Shown here piece after piece: positions 44,963-54,665 of a DNA stretch of 64,000 nucleotides. The DNA is taken from contig DATKCF010000036.1 in assembly GCA_035513345.1 (NCBI GenBank), forward strand, positions 1 to 64,000, given 5' to 3'. Position numbers and translations under genes: made by a program. The notes under the pieces are model-generated. The model was not told where the DNA came from, did not search any database, and saw nothing but the letters and a program-made list of their open reading frames with translations. Each line of letters begins with the position of its first letter. The first letter of the stretch is position 1. The stretch comes from DATKCF01 sp035513345. GTDB lineage: Bacteria; Gemmatimonadota; Gemmatimonadetes; Longimicrobiales; RSA9.

Positions 44963-47949
44963 AACGGCGGCCGATGCAATCGCAGCCCTCACACCGCAGG
45001 ACCCGGCCGCGACCGGCCCCATGTAGCCCACGGCCAGGTCCGGCCCGGACGGGTCCGCTCGCCGAGCCCGGCAGGCGCCGGCCAGGTCGGTTCCGGACGG
45101 CGGTCCGGTTCGGCCACGCACTGGTGCTGACCTTCGCCCTGGTTGCGGCCGCCTCGCCTGTCGCGGCGCAGGAGCCGCCGGACACGACGAAGAGTCGAAT
45201 CGATCTGATCCGCGAGCGGCTCCGCAACGCGCGTCCGCTGATTCCTGATTCTGCACAACTCGTTGCAGATTCGATACTTGCGGACTCATTGGCCCGCATC
45301 GCCACGGCAGCAAGCGCGCAGCGCGGCGGACCGCTGCCGCACGACTCGATCATGATGGCGCTGCTCCGCCTGCCCGGCTACATCGTGACGGAATACAAGG
45401 CGGACAGCGCCGGTTTTACATCGGACAGCAGCCGGCTCCGGCTGAACCGTCAGGCGCAGGTCGTACGTGAGGGCCAGACGATCCTCGCGGACAGCTCGAT
45501 CGTGTTCGACCAGAACACGGCGATCGCGTGCGCGAAGGGGGCGCCGACGGTGACGGGGGCGGGGGAGTCACCTCTGAAGGCCGATTCGCTGTGCTACAAC
45601 GTGGACACCCGCCGGGGGCAGGCGTTCTCCGTGGTGACCGAGATCACGGAGGGCGCGAACTGGATCATCCGCAGTGACCAGAGCTTCGTGGTCGGAGAGA
45701 CGCTGTACAGCCACGACGGCACTTTCACGGATTGCAGTCTCGAGGAGCCCCACTACCATTTCGGTGCGGGCGAGCTGAAGTACATCGGCCGCGACATCAT
45801 CGTTGCGCGCAACGTCACCCTGAACTTCCGTGATGTGCCGGTGTTCTGGCTGCCGTTCTTCGTGCAGAGCACGAAGCAGGGCCGGCGCAGCGGCATCCTG
45901 ACGCCGCGATTCGGCGTGAACGACCTTGCCCGCACGAACACGGGCTACCAGCGCCGCATCGAGAACGTCGGCGTGTTCTGGGCGATCAGCGAGTACATGG
46001 GCGCCGATCTGGCGCTCGACTGGCAGAGTCAGAACTTCACTTCGTTGCGCGGCACGCTGAACTACCGGTTCCTGCGCCAGTTCCTGGCGGGCAGCGTGAC
46101 GTATCGCAACTTCTGGGAATCCGGTGGCACCACGAACTTCACGCTCACCACGAACACGAGCTGGCAGCCGGACGAGCGAACGAATCTGACTGGCAATATC
46201 AGCTACGCAACGTCGACGCGATTCATTGCGAACCGGTCCATCGATCCGCGCGAGCTCAATCAGCAGATCACGTCGAACGTGGGTGTGCGGCGCCGATTCG
46301 ACTGGGGCAATCTCAGCCTGAGTGGCGACCGGCGACAGTCCATTCAGGACAACACGGTCGACCTGAGGCTGCCGTCGCTGAACATGACACTGAACTCGAT
46401 CACGCTGTTCGAGGCCGCTCCGGGCGAGGAGAGCTGGTACAGCAATGCGACATGGACGGGCAGCGCGGACGGCGCGTATCACACGAAGTCCGTAGATGAT
46501 GCAACGTCGAGCGCGGCGGCGCGCGGAAGCGCGGACCTGAACGCGAGTATCAGGAGCGGCTTTACGCTGGGCCGGTTCGGCGTCAACCAGAACATGCAGT
46601 ACACGAACTCCGTGATGGACGCGCGGGAGTTTCCCGGCGACACGTCGTTGATGGCTCTGCCCCGGCGTGAAGTCACCCGGATCAACTGGAGCACGGGCGT
46701 CAGCTACCAGCAGCGTCTGATGGGGACGACGACGCTGACGCCGGGACTCAGCCTGCGCGGCGAGCTGATGGAAGGCGACACGACGGGTGGCCAGCGCGTC
46801 GCCGCACCGACCCGCATCGATTTCAGCGCCGGACTCCGGACGGATCTGTTCGGGTTTCTCCCGGGCATCGGTCCGATCGAGCGCGTCCGGCACCGGATCT
46901 CGCCGAGTCTGACGTATTCGTACTCGCCGGAGCCGGCCGTCACCCAGCGGCAGGAGGACGTTTTCGGCATCATCAACGTGCGCGAACAGAACCGTCTCTC
47001 GTTCGGCATCACGCAGACGTTCGAGGGCAAGCCGCGGTTGTCCGCGGAGGACTCGGCAAGGGCCGCGGGCGGTGGGATTCCCGGCATTGGCGGAGCAGAG
47101 CCGGGTGACAGCGTGGCGCCACAGATCGCGCCACAGGACACTGCGACCGGACCCCGCCGGCAGCAGCGCGTTCAGCCCATCACTCTGCTGTCGATCAGCA
47201 CGGACGCAGTCGTCTATGACTGGGTGCAGGCAAGAGAAGGCATCGGCGGCGTACAGACGGCCGAGATCGGCAACAACATCCAATCGGATCTGCTGCGCGG
47301 TCTGCAACTGAGCTTCGCACACGACCTGTTCGAGGAACACACGGATTCGGCGGGCGTCATGTCGCGCGACTTCAAGCCGCACCTCAGCCGGTTGACGATG
47401 TCGTTCTCGGTCGACGCCGACTCGTGGCTCGCCCGCATGATCGGGCTCGGCCGCAGCCAGGAGGACACGCAGCAGCAGCAACAGGAGCAGCAACAGCAGA
47501 TGGCGCAGGACACCGGGCAGGTCGCGCCCGAGATCCAGGATACCGGCCAGCAGTTCGGCCTGATGGGCAACGCCAACGATCGCATGGCGCCTCGCATGCC
47601 GACCGGGACGTGGCGAGCATCCCTCAACTACACGATGCGGCGGCCGCGGCCCGGCAGTCCCGGCCTCGACGACCAGATGCTGACCGCCACCATGTCGCTT
47701 CAGCCGACAGCGCAATGGTCGCTCAACTGGAATACCGGCTACTCGTTCACGCGCGGTGAATTCACCGACCACATACTCACGCTGACACGTGCGATGCACG
47801 ACTGGGACGCGAACTTCGATTTCGTGAAGGCGCAGAACGGCAACTTCAGCTTCCAGTTCCGCGTCCAGTTGCGGGCTAATCCCGAGTTGAAGGTCGACTA
47901 CGACCAGCGCAGCTTGCCGGGTATCGAGCGGACCGGGGCCGGACGCTGA
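44959..47949 (+). CDS. lptD: LPS-assembly outer membrane protein LptD
   Basis: 996 residues. After an Arg/Pro-rich lead of about 48 residues comes a signal peptide ending near SPVAAQEPP; the long lead makes the start uncertain, but ATG 44959 overlaps tatC as ATGA. An OstA/LptA-like domain (RLNRQAQVVREGQTILAD and the following repeats) precedes the family motif NFRDVPVFWLPFF...RRSGILTPRFG. The rest is a large beta-barrel. A Gln-rich loop (DTQQQQQEQQQQMAQD, about residue 837) sits in a barrel loop. It delivers LPS to the outer leaflet, so the organism likely makes LPS or a related glycolipid. Confidence 0.9.
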   Translation: MKRRPMQSQPSHRRTRPRPAPCSPRPGPARTGPLAEPGRRRPGRFRTAVRFGHALVLTFALVAAASPVAAQEPPDTTKSRIDLIRERLRNARPLIPDSAQLVADSILADSLARIATAASAQRGGPLPHDSIMMALLRLPGYIVTEYKADSAGFTSDSSRLRLNRQAQVVREGQTILADSSIVFDQNTAIACAKGAPTVTGAGESPLKADSLCYNVDTRRGQAFSVVTEITEGANWIIRSDQSFVVGETLYSHDGTFTDCSLEEPHYHFGAGELKYIGRDIIVARNVTLNFRDVPVFWLPFFVQSTKQGRRSGILTPRFGVNDLARTNTGYQRRIENVGVFWAISEYMGADLALDWQSQNFTSLRGTLNYRFLRQFLAGSVTYRNFWESGGTTNFTLTTNTSWQPDERTNLTGNISYATSTRFIANRSIDPRELNQQITSNVGVRRRFDWGNLSLSGDRRQSIQDNTVDLRLPSLNMTLNSITLFEAAPGEESWYSNATWTGSADGAYHTKSVDDATSSAAARGSADLNASIRSGFTLGRFGVNQNMQYTNSVMDAREFPGDTSLMALPRREVTRINWSTGVSYQQRLMGTTTLTPGLSLRGELMEGDTTGGQRVAAPTRIDFSAGLRTDLFGFLPGIGPIERVRHRISPSLTYSYSPEPAVTQRQEDVFGIINVREQNRLSFGITQTFEGKPRLSAEDSARAAGGGIPGIGGAEPGDSVAPQIAPQDTATGPRRQQRVQPITLLSISTDAVVYDWVQAREGIGGVQTAEIGNNIQSDLLRGLQLSFAHDLFEEHTDSAGVMSRDFKPHLSRLTMSFSVDADSWLARMIGLGRSQEDTQQQQQEQQQQMAQDTGQVAPEIQDTGQQFGLMGNANDRMAPRMPTGTWRASLNYTMRRPRPGSPGLDDQMLTATMSLQPTAQWSLNWNTGYSFTRGEFTDHILTLTRAMHDWDANFDFVKAQNGNFSFQFRVQLRANPELKVDYDQRSLPGIERTGAGR

Positions 47950-47963
47950 ATCCTGGGCCGTGC

Positions 47964-48019
47964 TGAAACTGCACTGAAACTGCACTGAAACTGCACTGTA
48001 ACTGCAACTGAAACTGCAC
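47964..48019. repeat. 11-bp tandem repeat after lptD
   Basis: Five head-to-tail units of TGAAACTGCAC: 47964-47974, 47975-47985, 47986-47996, a variant TGTAACTGCAAC at 47997-48008 and 48009-48019. The unit length equals that of the tuf-rpsJ tandem but the sequence is different. The rest of the 448-bp lptD-hutH gap holds a run of eight G at 48074-48081, a GCGCGC/GCGCGC hairpin at about 48158-48177 and a 10-bp palindrome AACAGCTGTT at 48330-48339. I see no gene there. Confidence 0.88.
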
Positions 48020-48360
48020 TGGGGATGTGGGGACGTGGACGGCGATCGGGGGTTCACGTCATTATTGGACGGCGGGGGGGGAAGCGGCGAGGTCCCGTGG
48101 GTCACGCTGCTGGAGATCACGCGTACGGCGGTCTGGACCTGCGATCCGAAGTTGACAGCGCGCGGTCGGCTGCGCGCGGGGCGGTAAACCGGACACGTTA
48201 CGTGGCTCTCCGAATGCCAACAGACTTCGGTGACGAGCCACTCCCTCGGCGTTCTGGTGCCGGCTGGCGTCACTGACGCCTGACGCGCCCATGCAGGTGA
48301 TCCGCGACGGCGGCGGTAGTGTTCGTTGCAACAGCTGTTCAGTTGTTGGCGACTTCAGTC

Positions 48361-48389
48361 TGTTCAGCCGTCGACGTGCGGTCTATCTT
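48361..48389 (+). promoter_or_regulatory. hutH: Candidate promoter immediately before hutH
   Basis: TATCTT at 48384-48389 lies 8 nt before the hutH ATG and TGTTCA at 48361-48366 is 17 bp upstream of it; the -35 fit is weak. CTGTTCAG occurs twice (48335-48342 and 48360-48367) and the palindrome AACAGCTGTT at 48330-48339 is close by, so an operator could be here. No ribosome binding site precedes hutH, which fits a leaderless mRNA. Confidence 0.4.
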
Positions 48390-48397
48390 GCGTTCCC

Positions 48398-49921
48398 ATG
48401 AACGGATCCCTCCTCATCGACGGTCGCAGTCTGACGATCGAAGCGGTCGAACGCGTTGCGGGATCCGCGTCGCCGCGTGTCGGCCTTGCGGTGGACGCTC
48501 TGGAACGGGTCGAGGCCTCGCGGGCGGTTGTCGATTCGGCGATAGCGGGCGGCCGTGTCGTCTACGGCATTACGACCGGCTTCGGCGCGCTGGCGGACGT
48601 TGTGATTCCGGCGCACCGGATCCGCGAGCTGCAGGCGAACCTCGTTCGCAGCCACGCCGCAGGCGTGGGCGAACCGCTGCCGGAACCGGAAACCCGGGCG
48701 GTGCTGTTGCTACGGGCGAACGTGCTGGCGGCTGGCTGTTCGGGTGTGCGCCCGGCGGTGATCGAGCTGCTGCTGGCAATGCTGAACGCGCGGGTCCACC
48801 CGGTGGTGCCGGAGCGGGGCAGTGTGGGTGCGTCGGGCGACCTGGCGCCTCTGGCGCACGTAGCGCACGTGTTGATGGGGGAGGGTGAAGCCCACGTGGA
48901 CGGGCAGCGAATGGCGGGCGGGGCGGCGCTCGAATCGCGCGGATTGGCGCCTGTCACGCTCGAGGCGAAGGAAGGTCTCGCGCTGATCAACGGCACGCAG
49001 GTCATGACGGCCGTCGGATGTCTGTCGCTGCTGCGCGCGGAGCGGGCGGTCGAGACGGCGGAAGTCGCGGGCGCGATGAGCCTCGAGGCGCTGAAAGGCA
49101 CGCCGGACGCGTTCGATGCGGCGATCCAGAATGTCAGGCCGCACGCGGGGCAGGTCACGAGTGCGGAGCGGCTGAGGACGCTGCTTGCCGATTCCGAGAT
49201 CCGCGAATCGCACAGGACCGACGATCCGCGCGTACAGGATGCGTACTCTCTGCGCTGCATGCCGCAGGTGCACGGCGCGGCGAGGAACGGGCTTGCGTAC
49301 GCGCGCAGCGTCCTCGAAGTCGAGATCAACAGTGTGACGGACAATCCGCTGGTTTTCCCCGGGGATGGCCGGATCATCAGTGGTGGCAATTTCCATGGGC
49401 AGCCGGTGGCACAGGTGCTCGACGTGGCGGCACTGGCGTGCGCCGAGATCGCGACCATCAGCGAGCGGCGGCTGGCACGCCTGGTCGATCCGGCGCTGTC
49501 CGGCCTGCCGCCGTTCCTCGTGGCGGAAGCGGGCATCAACTCGGGACTGATGATGGCGCAGATCGTGGCCGCCGCGCTCGTGGCCGACATCCGGTTGCGC
49601 GCGAACCCCGCAAGCACCGGCTCAATCCCCACGGATGCCAATCGCGAGGATCACGTGTCGATGGGTGTGGGCGCGGCGCTCAAGCTGCGCGAAGCGGTCG
49701 GGATGATGGAGACCGTGCTCGCACTCGAGTTGCTGGCGGCCGCACAGGGCCTCGAGTTCCTGAGGCCGCTGCGAGCCGGCGAGGGCGTGGAGGCCGCGCA
49801 CGCGATCATCAGGGAGCGCGTCGCACCACTCGACGGCGACCGGGACCTCGGTCCGGACATCCGGGCGCTCGAAGCGATGGTCCGCAGTGGCGCGTTCTCC
49901 GGTCCGGGGCGGGCTGGTTGA
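48398..49921 (+). CDS. hutH: Histidine ammonia-lyase
   Basis: 507 residues from ATG 48398. The Ala145-Ser146-Gly147 triad in GSVGASGDLAPLAH forms the MIO prosthetic group, and Tyr56 in VVYGITTGFG is the catalytic base. QDAYSLRCMPQVHGA and VTDNPLVFP complete the signature. It converts histidine to urocanate and ammonia. The stop overlaps hutI as TTGA. Confidence 0.95.
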   Translation: MNGSLLIDGRSLTIEAVERVAGSASPRVGLAVDALERVEASRAVVDSAIAGGRVVYGITTGFGALADVVIPAHRIRELQANLVRSHAAGVGEPLPEPETRAVLLLRANVLAAGCSGVRPAVIELLLAMLNARVHPVVPERGSVGASGDLAPLAHVAHVLMGEGEAHVDGQRMAGGAALESRGLAPVTLEAKEGLALINGTQVMTAVGCLSLLRAERAVETAEVAGAMSLEALKGTPDAFDAAIQNVRPHAGQVTSAERLRTLLADSEIRESHRTDDPRVQDAYSLRCMPQVHGAARNGLAYARSVLEVEINSVTDNPLVFPGDGRIISGGNFHGQPVAQVLDVAALACAEIATISERRLARLVDPALSGLPPFLVAEAGINSGLMMAQIVAAALVADIRLRANPASTGSIPTDANREDHVSMGVGAALKLREAVGMMETVLALELLAAAQGLEFLRPLRAGEGVEAAHAIIRERVAPLDGDRDLGPDIRALEAMVRSGAFSGPGRAG

Positions 49922-51135
49922 GCGAACCGTCCATTTTCGCGGGCGCCCGCCGGATCGCGTCGTGCCGGTCGCCGGACGCAACGAGCGTTCTCGAGAACAC
50001 GGCATTGGCCGTTGTGGACGGTCGCATTGCCGGTGTCGGCGCCGAGGCAGAGCTTCGCGACCGGTTCGCCGGCGCCACCATGATCGACTGCACCAACCGC
50101 GTGATCACGCCCGGCTTCGTCGATTCCCACACGCACGCAGTGTTCGGCGCTTGGCGACCGCACGAGTACGCGATGCGGTCCCGCGGTGCACCGTACATGG
50201 AGATCGCGCGGCAGGGCGGTGGCATCAATTCATCCGTGCGCGACGTTCGCTCGCGATCGCAGGAAGAGCTGGAATCGCTAACCCGCGACCGGCTGCGCGG
50301 GATGCTCGAACTCGGCACCACGACCGCCGAAGTGAAGAGTGGCTACGGTCTCGAGACCGAGGCCGAGTTGAAGATGCTGCGGGTCGTCCGAACGCTTGCC
50401 GCGGAAGGGCCGGTCGACCTGGTTCCGACGTTCCTGGGCGCTCACGAGTTTCCCTCCGAGTACCGCGAGCGCCACGACGATTACGTCGATCTCCTGATCG
50501 ACGAGATGATCCCCGCCGTGGCGGCCGAAAGCCTGGCCGTGTATTGCGACGTATTCATGGAGCCCGGTGTGTACACGGCGGATCAGACCCGTCGTATCCT
50601 CGAGGCAGGGCTGCTGCACGGCCTGAAGCCCCGCCTGCACGCGGACGAGCTCGAAGGATCGGGCGGGGCCGAGCTGGCCGCCGAGCTGGGCGCGGCATCG
50701 GCGGATCATCTCGGCGCCATCAGCGACGCGGGGATACGCGCACTGGCCCGGGCCGGTACGGTCGCGACTCTGCTGCCGGCCACTCTGTTCTTTCTCGGAA
50801 GGCCCGAACGCGCGCCCGCACGGAAGCTGATCGATGCGGGGGCGACTGTCGCGCTGGCGACGGACTACAACCCGGGGTCCGCGCCATCGCCGAGCATGCC
50901 ACTCGTAATGACGATGGCGTGTTCGTCGATGGGAATGGATCCGTTCGAGGCGCTCCACGCGGCAACCGCTGGCGGCGCGGCGGCGCTCGGACTCGAGGAC
51001 GGGCGGGGAACGATCGTCGAGGGCGCGCCCGCCGACCTCATTGTCTGGGATGTCGAGGACTGCGAGGAGATACCGTACCATTTCGGCCGGCCGCCAATTC
51101 AGTCGGTATGGAAGCGCGGAAGGCGGGTGCGTTGA
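49918..51135 (+). CDS. hutI: Imidazolonepropionase
   Basis: 405 residues from TTG 49918, coupled to hutH; the frame is open far upstream inside hutH without similarity. The metal site is in TPGFVDSHTHAVF, followed by YMEIARQGGGINSSVRDVR, TTTAEVKSGYGLETE and LATDYNPGSAPSPSMPLVM. It opens imidazolone propionate to N-formimino-glutamate, the third step of histidine degradation. The second enzyme, urocanase (hutU), is not next to it. Confidence 0.94.
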   Translation: MSEPSIFAGARRIASCRSPDATSVLENTALAVVDGRIAGVGAEAELRDRFAGATMIDCTNRVITPGFVDSHTHAVFGAWRPHEYAMRSRGAPYMEIARQGGGINSSVRDVRSRSQEELESLTRDRLRGMLELGTTTAEVKSGYGLETEAELKMLRVVRTLAAEGPVDLVPTFLGAHEFPSEYRERHDDYVDLLIDEMIPAVAAESLAVYCDVFMEPGVYTADQTRRILEAGLLHGLKPRLHADELEGSGGAELAAELGAASADHLGAISDAGIRALARAGTVATLLPATLFFLGRPERAPARKLIDAGATVALATDYNPGSAPSPSMPLVMTMACSSMGMDPFEALHAATAGGAAALGLEDGRGTIVEGAPADLIVWDVEDCEEIPYHFGRPPIQSVWKRGRRVR

Positions 51136-51175
51136 CAGTTGTCGCTTTGTCGGGCCCGGTGTACGTTACGCGGCG

Positions 51176-52093
51176 ATGACGGCCCGGGTCCTCGAGACGG
51201 TGCCGAACCTGAGCGAGGGTCGCGACCCGGGCTTCGTGGCCGCTGTGATGGAGGCGATGCGCGAAGCTGGCGCGGATGTCCTCGACAGTACGGCGGACGG
51301 CGATCACAATCGGTGCGTCGTGACCGCGGTCGGGGCGCCAACGGCCGTCGAGGATGCGGCCGTCGCTGCGGCACATCTGGCGCTCGAACGGATCGATCTC
51401 AGGCGCCACCGCGGGGTGCATCCCCGCATCGGGGCGCTCGATGTGGTACCGTTTGTGCCCCTGGTCGGTCTGACCATGGCCGATGCGTGTGACAGTGCGC
51501 GACGGGTGGCCGGCCGCATCGCCCGCGAGGTCGGACTTCCCGTCTTCCTCTACGGCCATGCATCGGATCCGCCCGGCCGGCGCCTGTCGGACCTGCGGCG
51601 GGGCGGTTTCGAGGCGATGGTTGCGCGCTGGCCCGCCGACCGGCAGCCGGACATGTTGCCGGTAGACTGGGCCTTGCCGGGCACACATCCGAGCGCGGGT
51701 GCGGTGTGCGTCGGGGCGCGAGCAGTTCTGCTGGCCTGGAACGTGTACGTAAGCGGCGTGCCGCTCGAGGCGCTGCGCCGCATCGCGGCTGCGGTCCGGG
51801 AGACAGGCGGCGGACACACGGGTGTGCGTGCGCTGGCGCTGTATCTCGAGGGCCGCGACCAGTATCAGATATCGATGAACCTCGAGGACGCCGAAACTGT
51901 TTCGGCGATCGCGGTGTTCACGGACATCGAGATGCGGGTCGGCCAGGAAGGCGGCCGTATCGACAGAACCGAAGTAATCGGGCTTGCGCCCGACCGGCTC
52001 CTGTTCGATGCGGCGGCGGATCGCCTGGCGCTCGATCCGCAGACGGCCGACCGCGTGTTGTCGCGGCGGCTGGCAAGACACCTGGCCGGATAG
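51176..52093 (+). CDS. ftcD: Glutamate formimidoyltransferase
   Basis: 305 residues from ATG 51176. It has the formiminotransferase signatures VPNLSEGRDPGFV, STADGDHNRCVVT, HRGVHPRIGALDVVPFVP and the second subdomain with VYVSGVPLEALRRIA and QISMNLEDAETV. It moves the formimino group of N-formimino-glutamate to tetrahydrofolate. Only the transferase domain is present; there is no cyclodeaminase part as in the mammalian fusion. It completes the hut cluster. Confidence 0.92.
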   Translation: MTARVLETVPNLSEGRDPGFVAAVMEAMREAGADVLDSTADGDHNRCVVTAVGAPTAVEDAAVAAAHLALERIDLRRHRGVHPRIGALDVVPFVPLVGLTMADACDSARRVAGRIAREVGLPVFLYGHASDPPGRRLSDLRRGGFEAMVARWPADRQPDMLPVDWALPGTHPSAGAVCVGARAVLLAWNVYVSGVPLEALRRIAAAVRETGGGHTGVRALALYLEGRDQYQISMNLEDAETVSAIAVFTDIEMRVGQEGGRIDRTEVIGLAPDRLLFDAAADRLALDPQTADRVLSRRLARHLAG

Positions 52094-52100
52094 GACGCGG

Positions 52101-53585
52101 ATGCAAGGCAAGGGAATCGCGAAGCTCAAGGAACAGGCGCGCACGCACGAGCAGCGCGAAGAGTGGGACGCCGCGATTTCCGTCTACCTGCAGGTGCTGC
52201 GCACCGGCGAGGACGAGGAAGTGGCGGACCTGCCCCTGTACAATCGGGTCGGCGATCTGTATCTCCGCAGCGGCCGGCCCGAGGACGCGGTCAGCTACTA
52301 CGAGCAGGCGGCCGACCACTACGCGGGCGCCGGCCTGTACAACAACGCGATCGCGCTGTGCAACAAGGCGTTGCGGTATGCGCCGCATCGCGTCGACCTG
52401 CTTCGCAAGCTGGGCCGGTTCTCCGCGTCACAGGGGTTCCTGAGCGATGCGAGACGCTGGTTCCTCGAGTACGCGGAACGTGCGTTCCACAAGGGCGATG
52501 TAGACGACGCATTTTCCGCGCTCGATGACTTTGCCGAAATCTCCGATGACGCCGAGATCCGCGAACTGCTGGCGCGCAAGATGTACGCGCATGGCAGATT
52601 CGACGAGGCGCTTCACGAGTACCGCCGCGCATACGCGATGCGGCTGCGCGACGGCGCGACCGCCGAAGCCGATTCGCTGAAGGCGGAAGCACTCGAGCGC
52701 TACCCAGACCTCTCGGATCTCTCACCGGAAACCGCCGTCCGGCAGGCGAGCTGGACCGACGGTGCGGAGGCTCTGCCTCAGCTCGACGACAAGCCCGTCA
52801 CACCAGAGCTCCCGCCGGCAGCCGAACCTCCCAGTCCGCCACCGGGACTGCCCGGACTGGGTGAAGCTCCGGCGGACGACGCGGTGCCGGGAGCGGCCCC
52901 GCTGGCCGGCTTCGAGTCGACCAGCCTCTCGTCGGAGGAAACGGCGACCGACGACGAGGCGCCGGCGGACATCGAGCGCACCGATATCGGTGGCGACAGC
53001 GCGGACCAGCTGCCTCACGATAAGCCGACACAGCAGGCGAAGGCGTCGGAAGGCGCCGCGGCCACCGAAGACTACGTGGACCTGTCCGACCTGCTCGGCG
53101 TGTCGGATCAGGCGGAGCACGCGACGCGGTTCTTCGTGCAGGAGACCGATCCGACAGGCGATGAGGACCGCGACTTCGCGGAACTGCTGTCGCAGTTCAA
53201 GCAGAAGATCGCCGAGAACGTGGCGCACGATGACATCGGCAGCCACTACGACCTCGGCCTTGCCTTCAAGGAAATGGGGCTCCTCGATGAGGCGATCAGC
53301 GAGTTCCAGGTCGCGCTGCGCGCCGGCGATGACCGCCTCAAGATCTTCGAGGAACTCGGCCAGTGCTTCCTGCTCAAGAAGCAGTTCAACATCGCCGTGA
53401 AGGTGCTTACCCGGGCGCTCCAGTTCGAGCCGGACGACGAGATCGAACTGATCGGCGTCTACTACCACCTCGGACGCGCGTTCGAAGAAATCGACGACCG
53501 GACCAGCGCGCTCGATGCCTACGAGCGCGTCGTCGGCCTCGACATCAACTTCAAGGACGTGGCCGACCGGATGGCCCGGCTTTGA
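52101..53585 (+). CDS. Large tetratricopeptide repeat protein
   Basis: 494 residues from ATG 52101. An N-terminal TPR block (about residues 10-205; VGDLYLRSGRPEDAVSYYEQ, YNNAIALCNKALRYAPH) and a C-terminal TPR block (about residues 370-494; YDLGLAFKEMGLLDEAISEFQ, AVKVLTRALQFEPDDEIE) flank a Pro/Ala/Glu-rich, probably unstructured linker (about 210-365). No signal peptide. Partner unknown; the architecture resembles the protein at 57517. Confidence 0.85.
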   Translation: MQGKGIAKLKEQARTHEQREEWDAAISVYLQVLRTGEDEEVADLPLYNRVGDLYLRSGRPEDAVSYYEQAADHYAGAGLYNNAIALCNKALRYAPHRVDLLRKLGRFSASQGFLSDARRWFLEYAERAFHKGDVDDAFSALDDFAEISDDAEIRELLARKMYAHGRFDEALHEYRRAYAMRLRDGATAEADSLKAEALERYPDLSDLSPETAVRQASWTDGAEALPQLDDKPVTPELPPAAEPPSPPPGLPGLGEAPADDAVPGAAPLAGFESTSLSSEETATDDEAPADIERTDIGGDSADQLPHDKPTQQAKASEGAAATEDYVDLSDLLGVSDQAEHATRFFVQETDPTGDEDRDFAELLSQFKQKIAENVAHDDIGSHYDLGLAFKEMGLLDEAISEFQVALRAGDDRLKIFEELGQCFLLKKQFNIAVKVLTRALQFEPDDEIELIGVYYHLGRAFEEIDDRTSALDAYERVVGLDINFKDVADRMARL

Positions 53586-53611
53586 CAGGCTGAAGCCGCA
53601 CACGGTAGTTT
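53582..53611 (+). promoter_or_regulatory. Promoter upstream of the polyprenyl synthase gene
   Basis: A consensus TTGACA at 53582-53587 and TAGTTT at 53606-53611 are spaced 18 bp. The -35 overlaps the stop codon of the preceding TPR gene. Transcription would start near 53618, about 20 nt before the ATG at 53638, with GGCGGGA as a weak ribosome binding site. Confidence 0.55.
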
Positions 53612-53637
53612 GCGCCGCTACCGAATGGCGGGACCGC

Positions 53638-54624
53638 ATGCTGCATACGAAGTCACCCAGGCTCTCGGAGATCCAGAAACCTCTTCGCGCGTCGCTCGAA
53701 GAGGTCGTGGCCGAGTTGCGCCGCATCGTGCTGTCCGACTTCCCCGTCGTTCAGGAAGTCAGCGACCATCTGCTCTGGTCGCGCGGCAAGCTGTTCCGGC
53801 CGACTCTGCTGTTGCTGTCGAACCGTGTCGGCGGATCGCCGCATCCGCGCGCCGTAACACTCGCGGCGCTCGTCGAACTGGTCCACCTGGCGACACTGGT
53901 GCACGACGATGCCGTCGACCACTCCGTGCTGCGGCGAGGCATGCCCACGGTGAACGCGCTCTGGAACCACCAGACCGCCGTCATCATGGGAGACTACCTG
54001 TACAGCCGGTGCGTGTCCGAGCTGGCCAGATTCGGCAGAGTCGATCTTATCTCGGTCCTGTCGGGCGCGGCCAACGAGATGAGCGTGGGTGAGCTGCGGC
54101 AGCTCGCGTCGCATGATGCGCTCGCGTTCACGGAGCGCGACTACGACCGGCTCATCGCCAGCAAGACCGCTTCGCTCATGTCGGCCGCATGCGAAATGGG
54201 CGCCGTGGCGGGACGACCCGAACACAGGGAGCCACTCTCGCGCTTCGGGCACGCCCTCGGCATGGCGTTCCAGATCGCCGATGACCTGCTCGATTACACG
54301 GAGGTCGAAGCCGTCACCGGCAAGCCGTCCGGACAGGACCTGCGTGAGCACAAGGTCACCTTGCCGCTCATCCATGCGCTCGGTGTCATGGACGCCAGAT
54401 CGAGACGCACGGTCGACACCTTCTTCGCCGTGCCCACGGCCGACGACACCGCGATCCGCGACATTGTCGAGATCGTCGAGCGACACGGCGGGTTGGAGTA
54501 CGCCAGGCGGCGGGCCGAACAATTCGGGGCCGAAGCCGCCGCGGCCCTTGACGATCTGCCCGCCGAACCGCCCGTCGAGCGGCTTCGCGAGGCGGTCGGC
54601 TACGTCACGGAACGCAGACGCTGA
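53638..54624 (+). CDS. All-trans polyprenyl diphosphate synthase
   Basis: 328 residues from ATG 53638. The two Asp-rich motifs are intact: Asp90-Asp91-x-x-Asp94 in LVHDDAVDHSVLRRG, and Asp215-Asp216-x-x-Asp219 in QIADDLLDY. KPSGQDLREHKVTLPLIHA is typical of long-chain enzymes. The position before the first motif has Leu/Val rather than large aromatics, consistent with long chains, so the product may be the side chain of menaquinone or ubiquinone. Exact chain length cannot be told. Confidence 0.92.
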   Translation: MLHTKSPRLSEIQKPLRASLEEVVAELRRIVLSDFPVVQEVSDHLLWSRGKLFRPTLLLLSNRVGGSPHPRAVTLAALVELVHLATLVHDDAVDHSVLRRGMPTVNALWNHQTAVIMGDYLYSRCVSELARFGRVDLISVLSGAANEMSVGELRQLASHDALAFTERDYDRLIASKTASLMSAACEMGAVAGRPEHREPLSRFGHALGMAFQIADDLLDYTEVEAVTGKPSGQDLREHKVTLPLIHALGVMDARSRRTVDTFFAVPTADDTAIRDIVEIVERHGGLEYARRRAEQFGAEAAAALDDLPAEPPVERLREAVGYVTERRR

Positions 54625-54665
54625 GGAGCCGCAGTGGAACCACGGATCGAACGGGCGGTAGCAGA

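Noticed and set aside
48062..48331. An 89-codon minus-strand frame in the lptD-hutH gap, and the plus-strand frame 48025-48276
   Set aside because: No ribosome binding site, composition like non-coding shadow frames, and no recognisable similarity.
51132..51137. TTGACA upstream of ftcD as a promoter
   Set aside because: No acceptable -10 hexamer at 16-19 bp spacing; it overlaps the hutI stop codon by chance.
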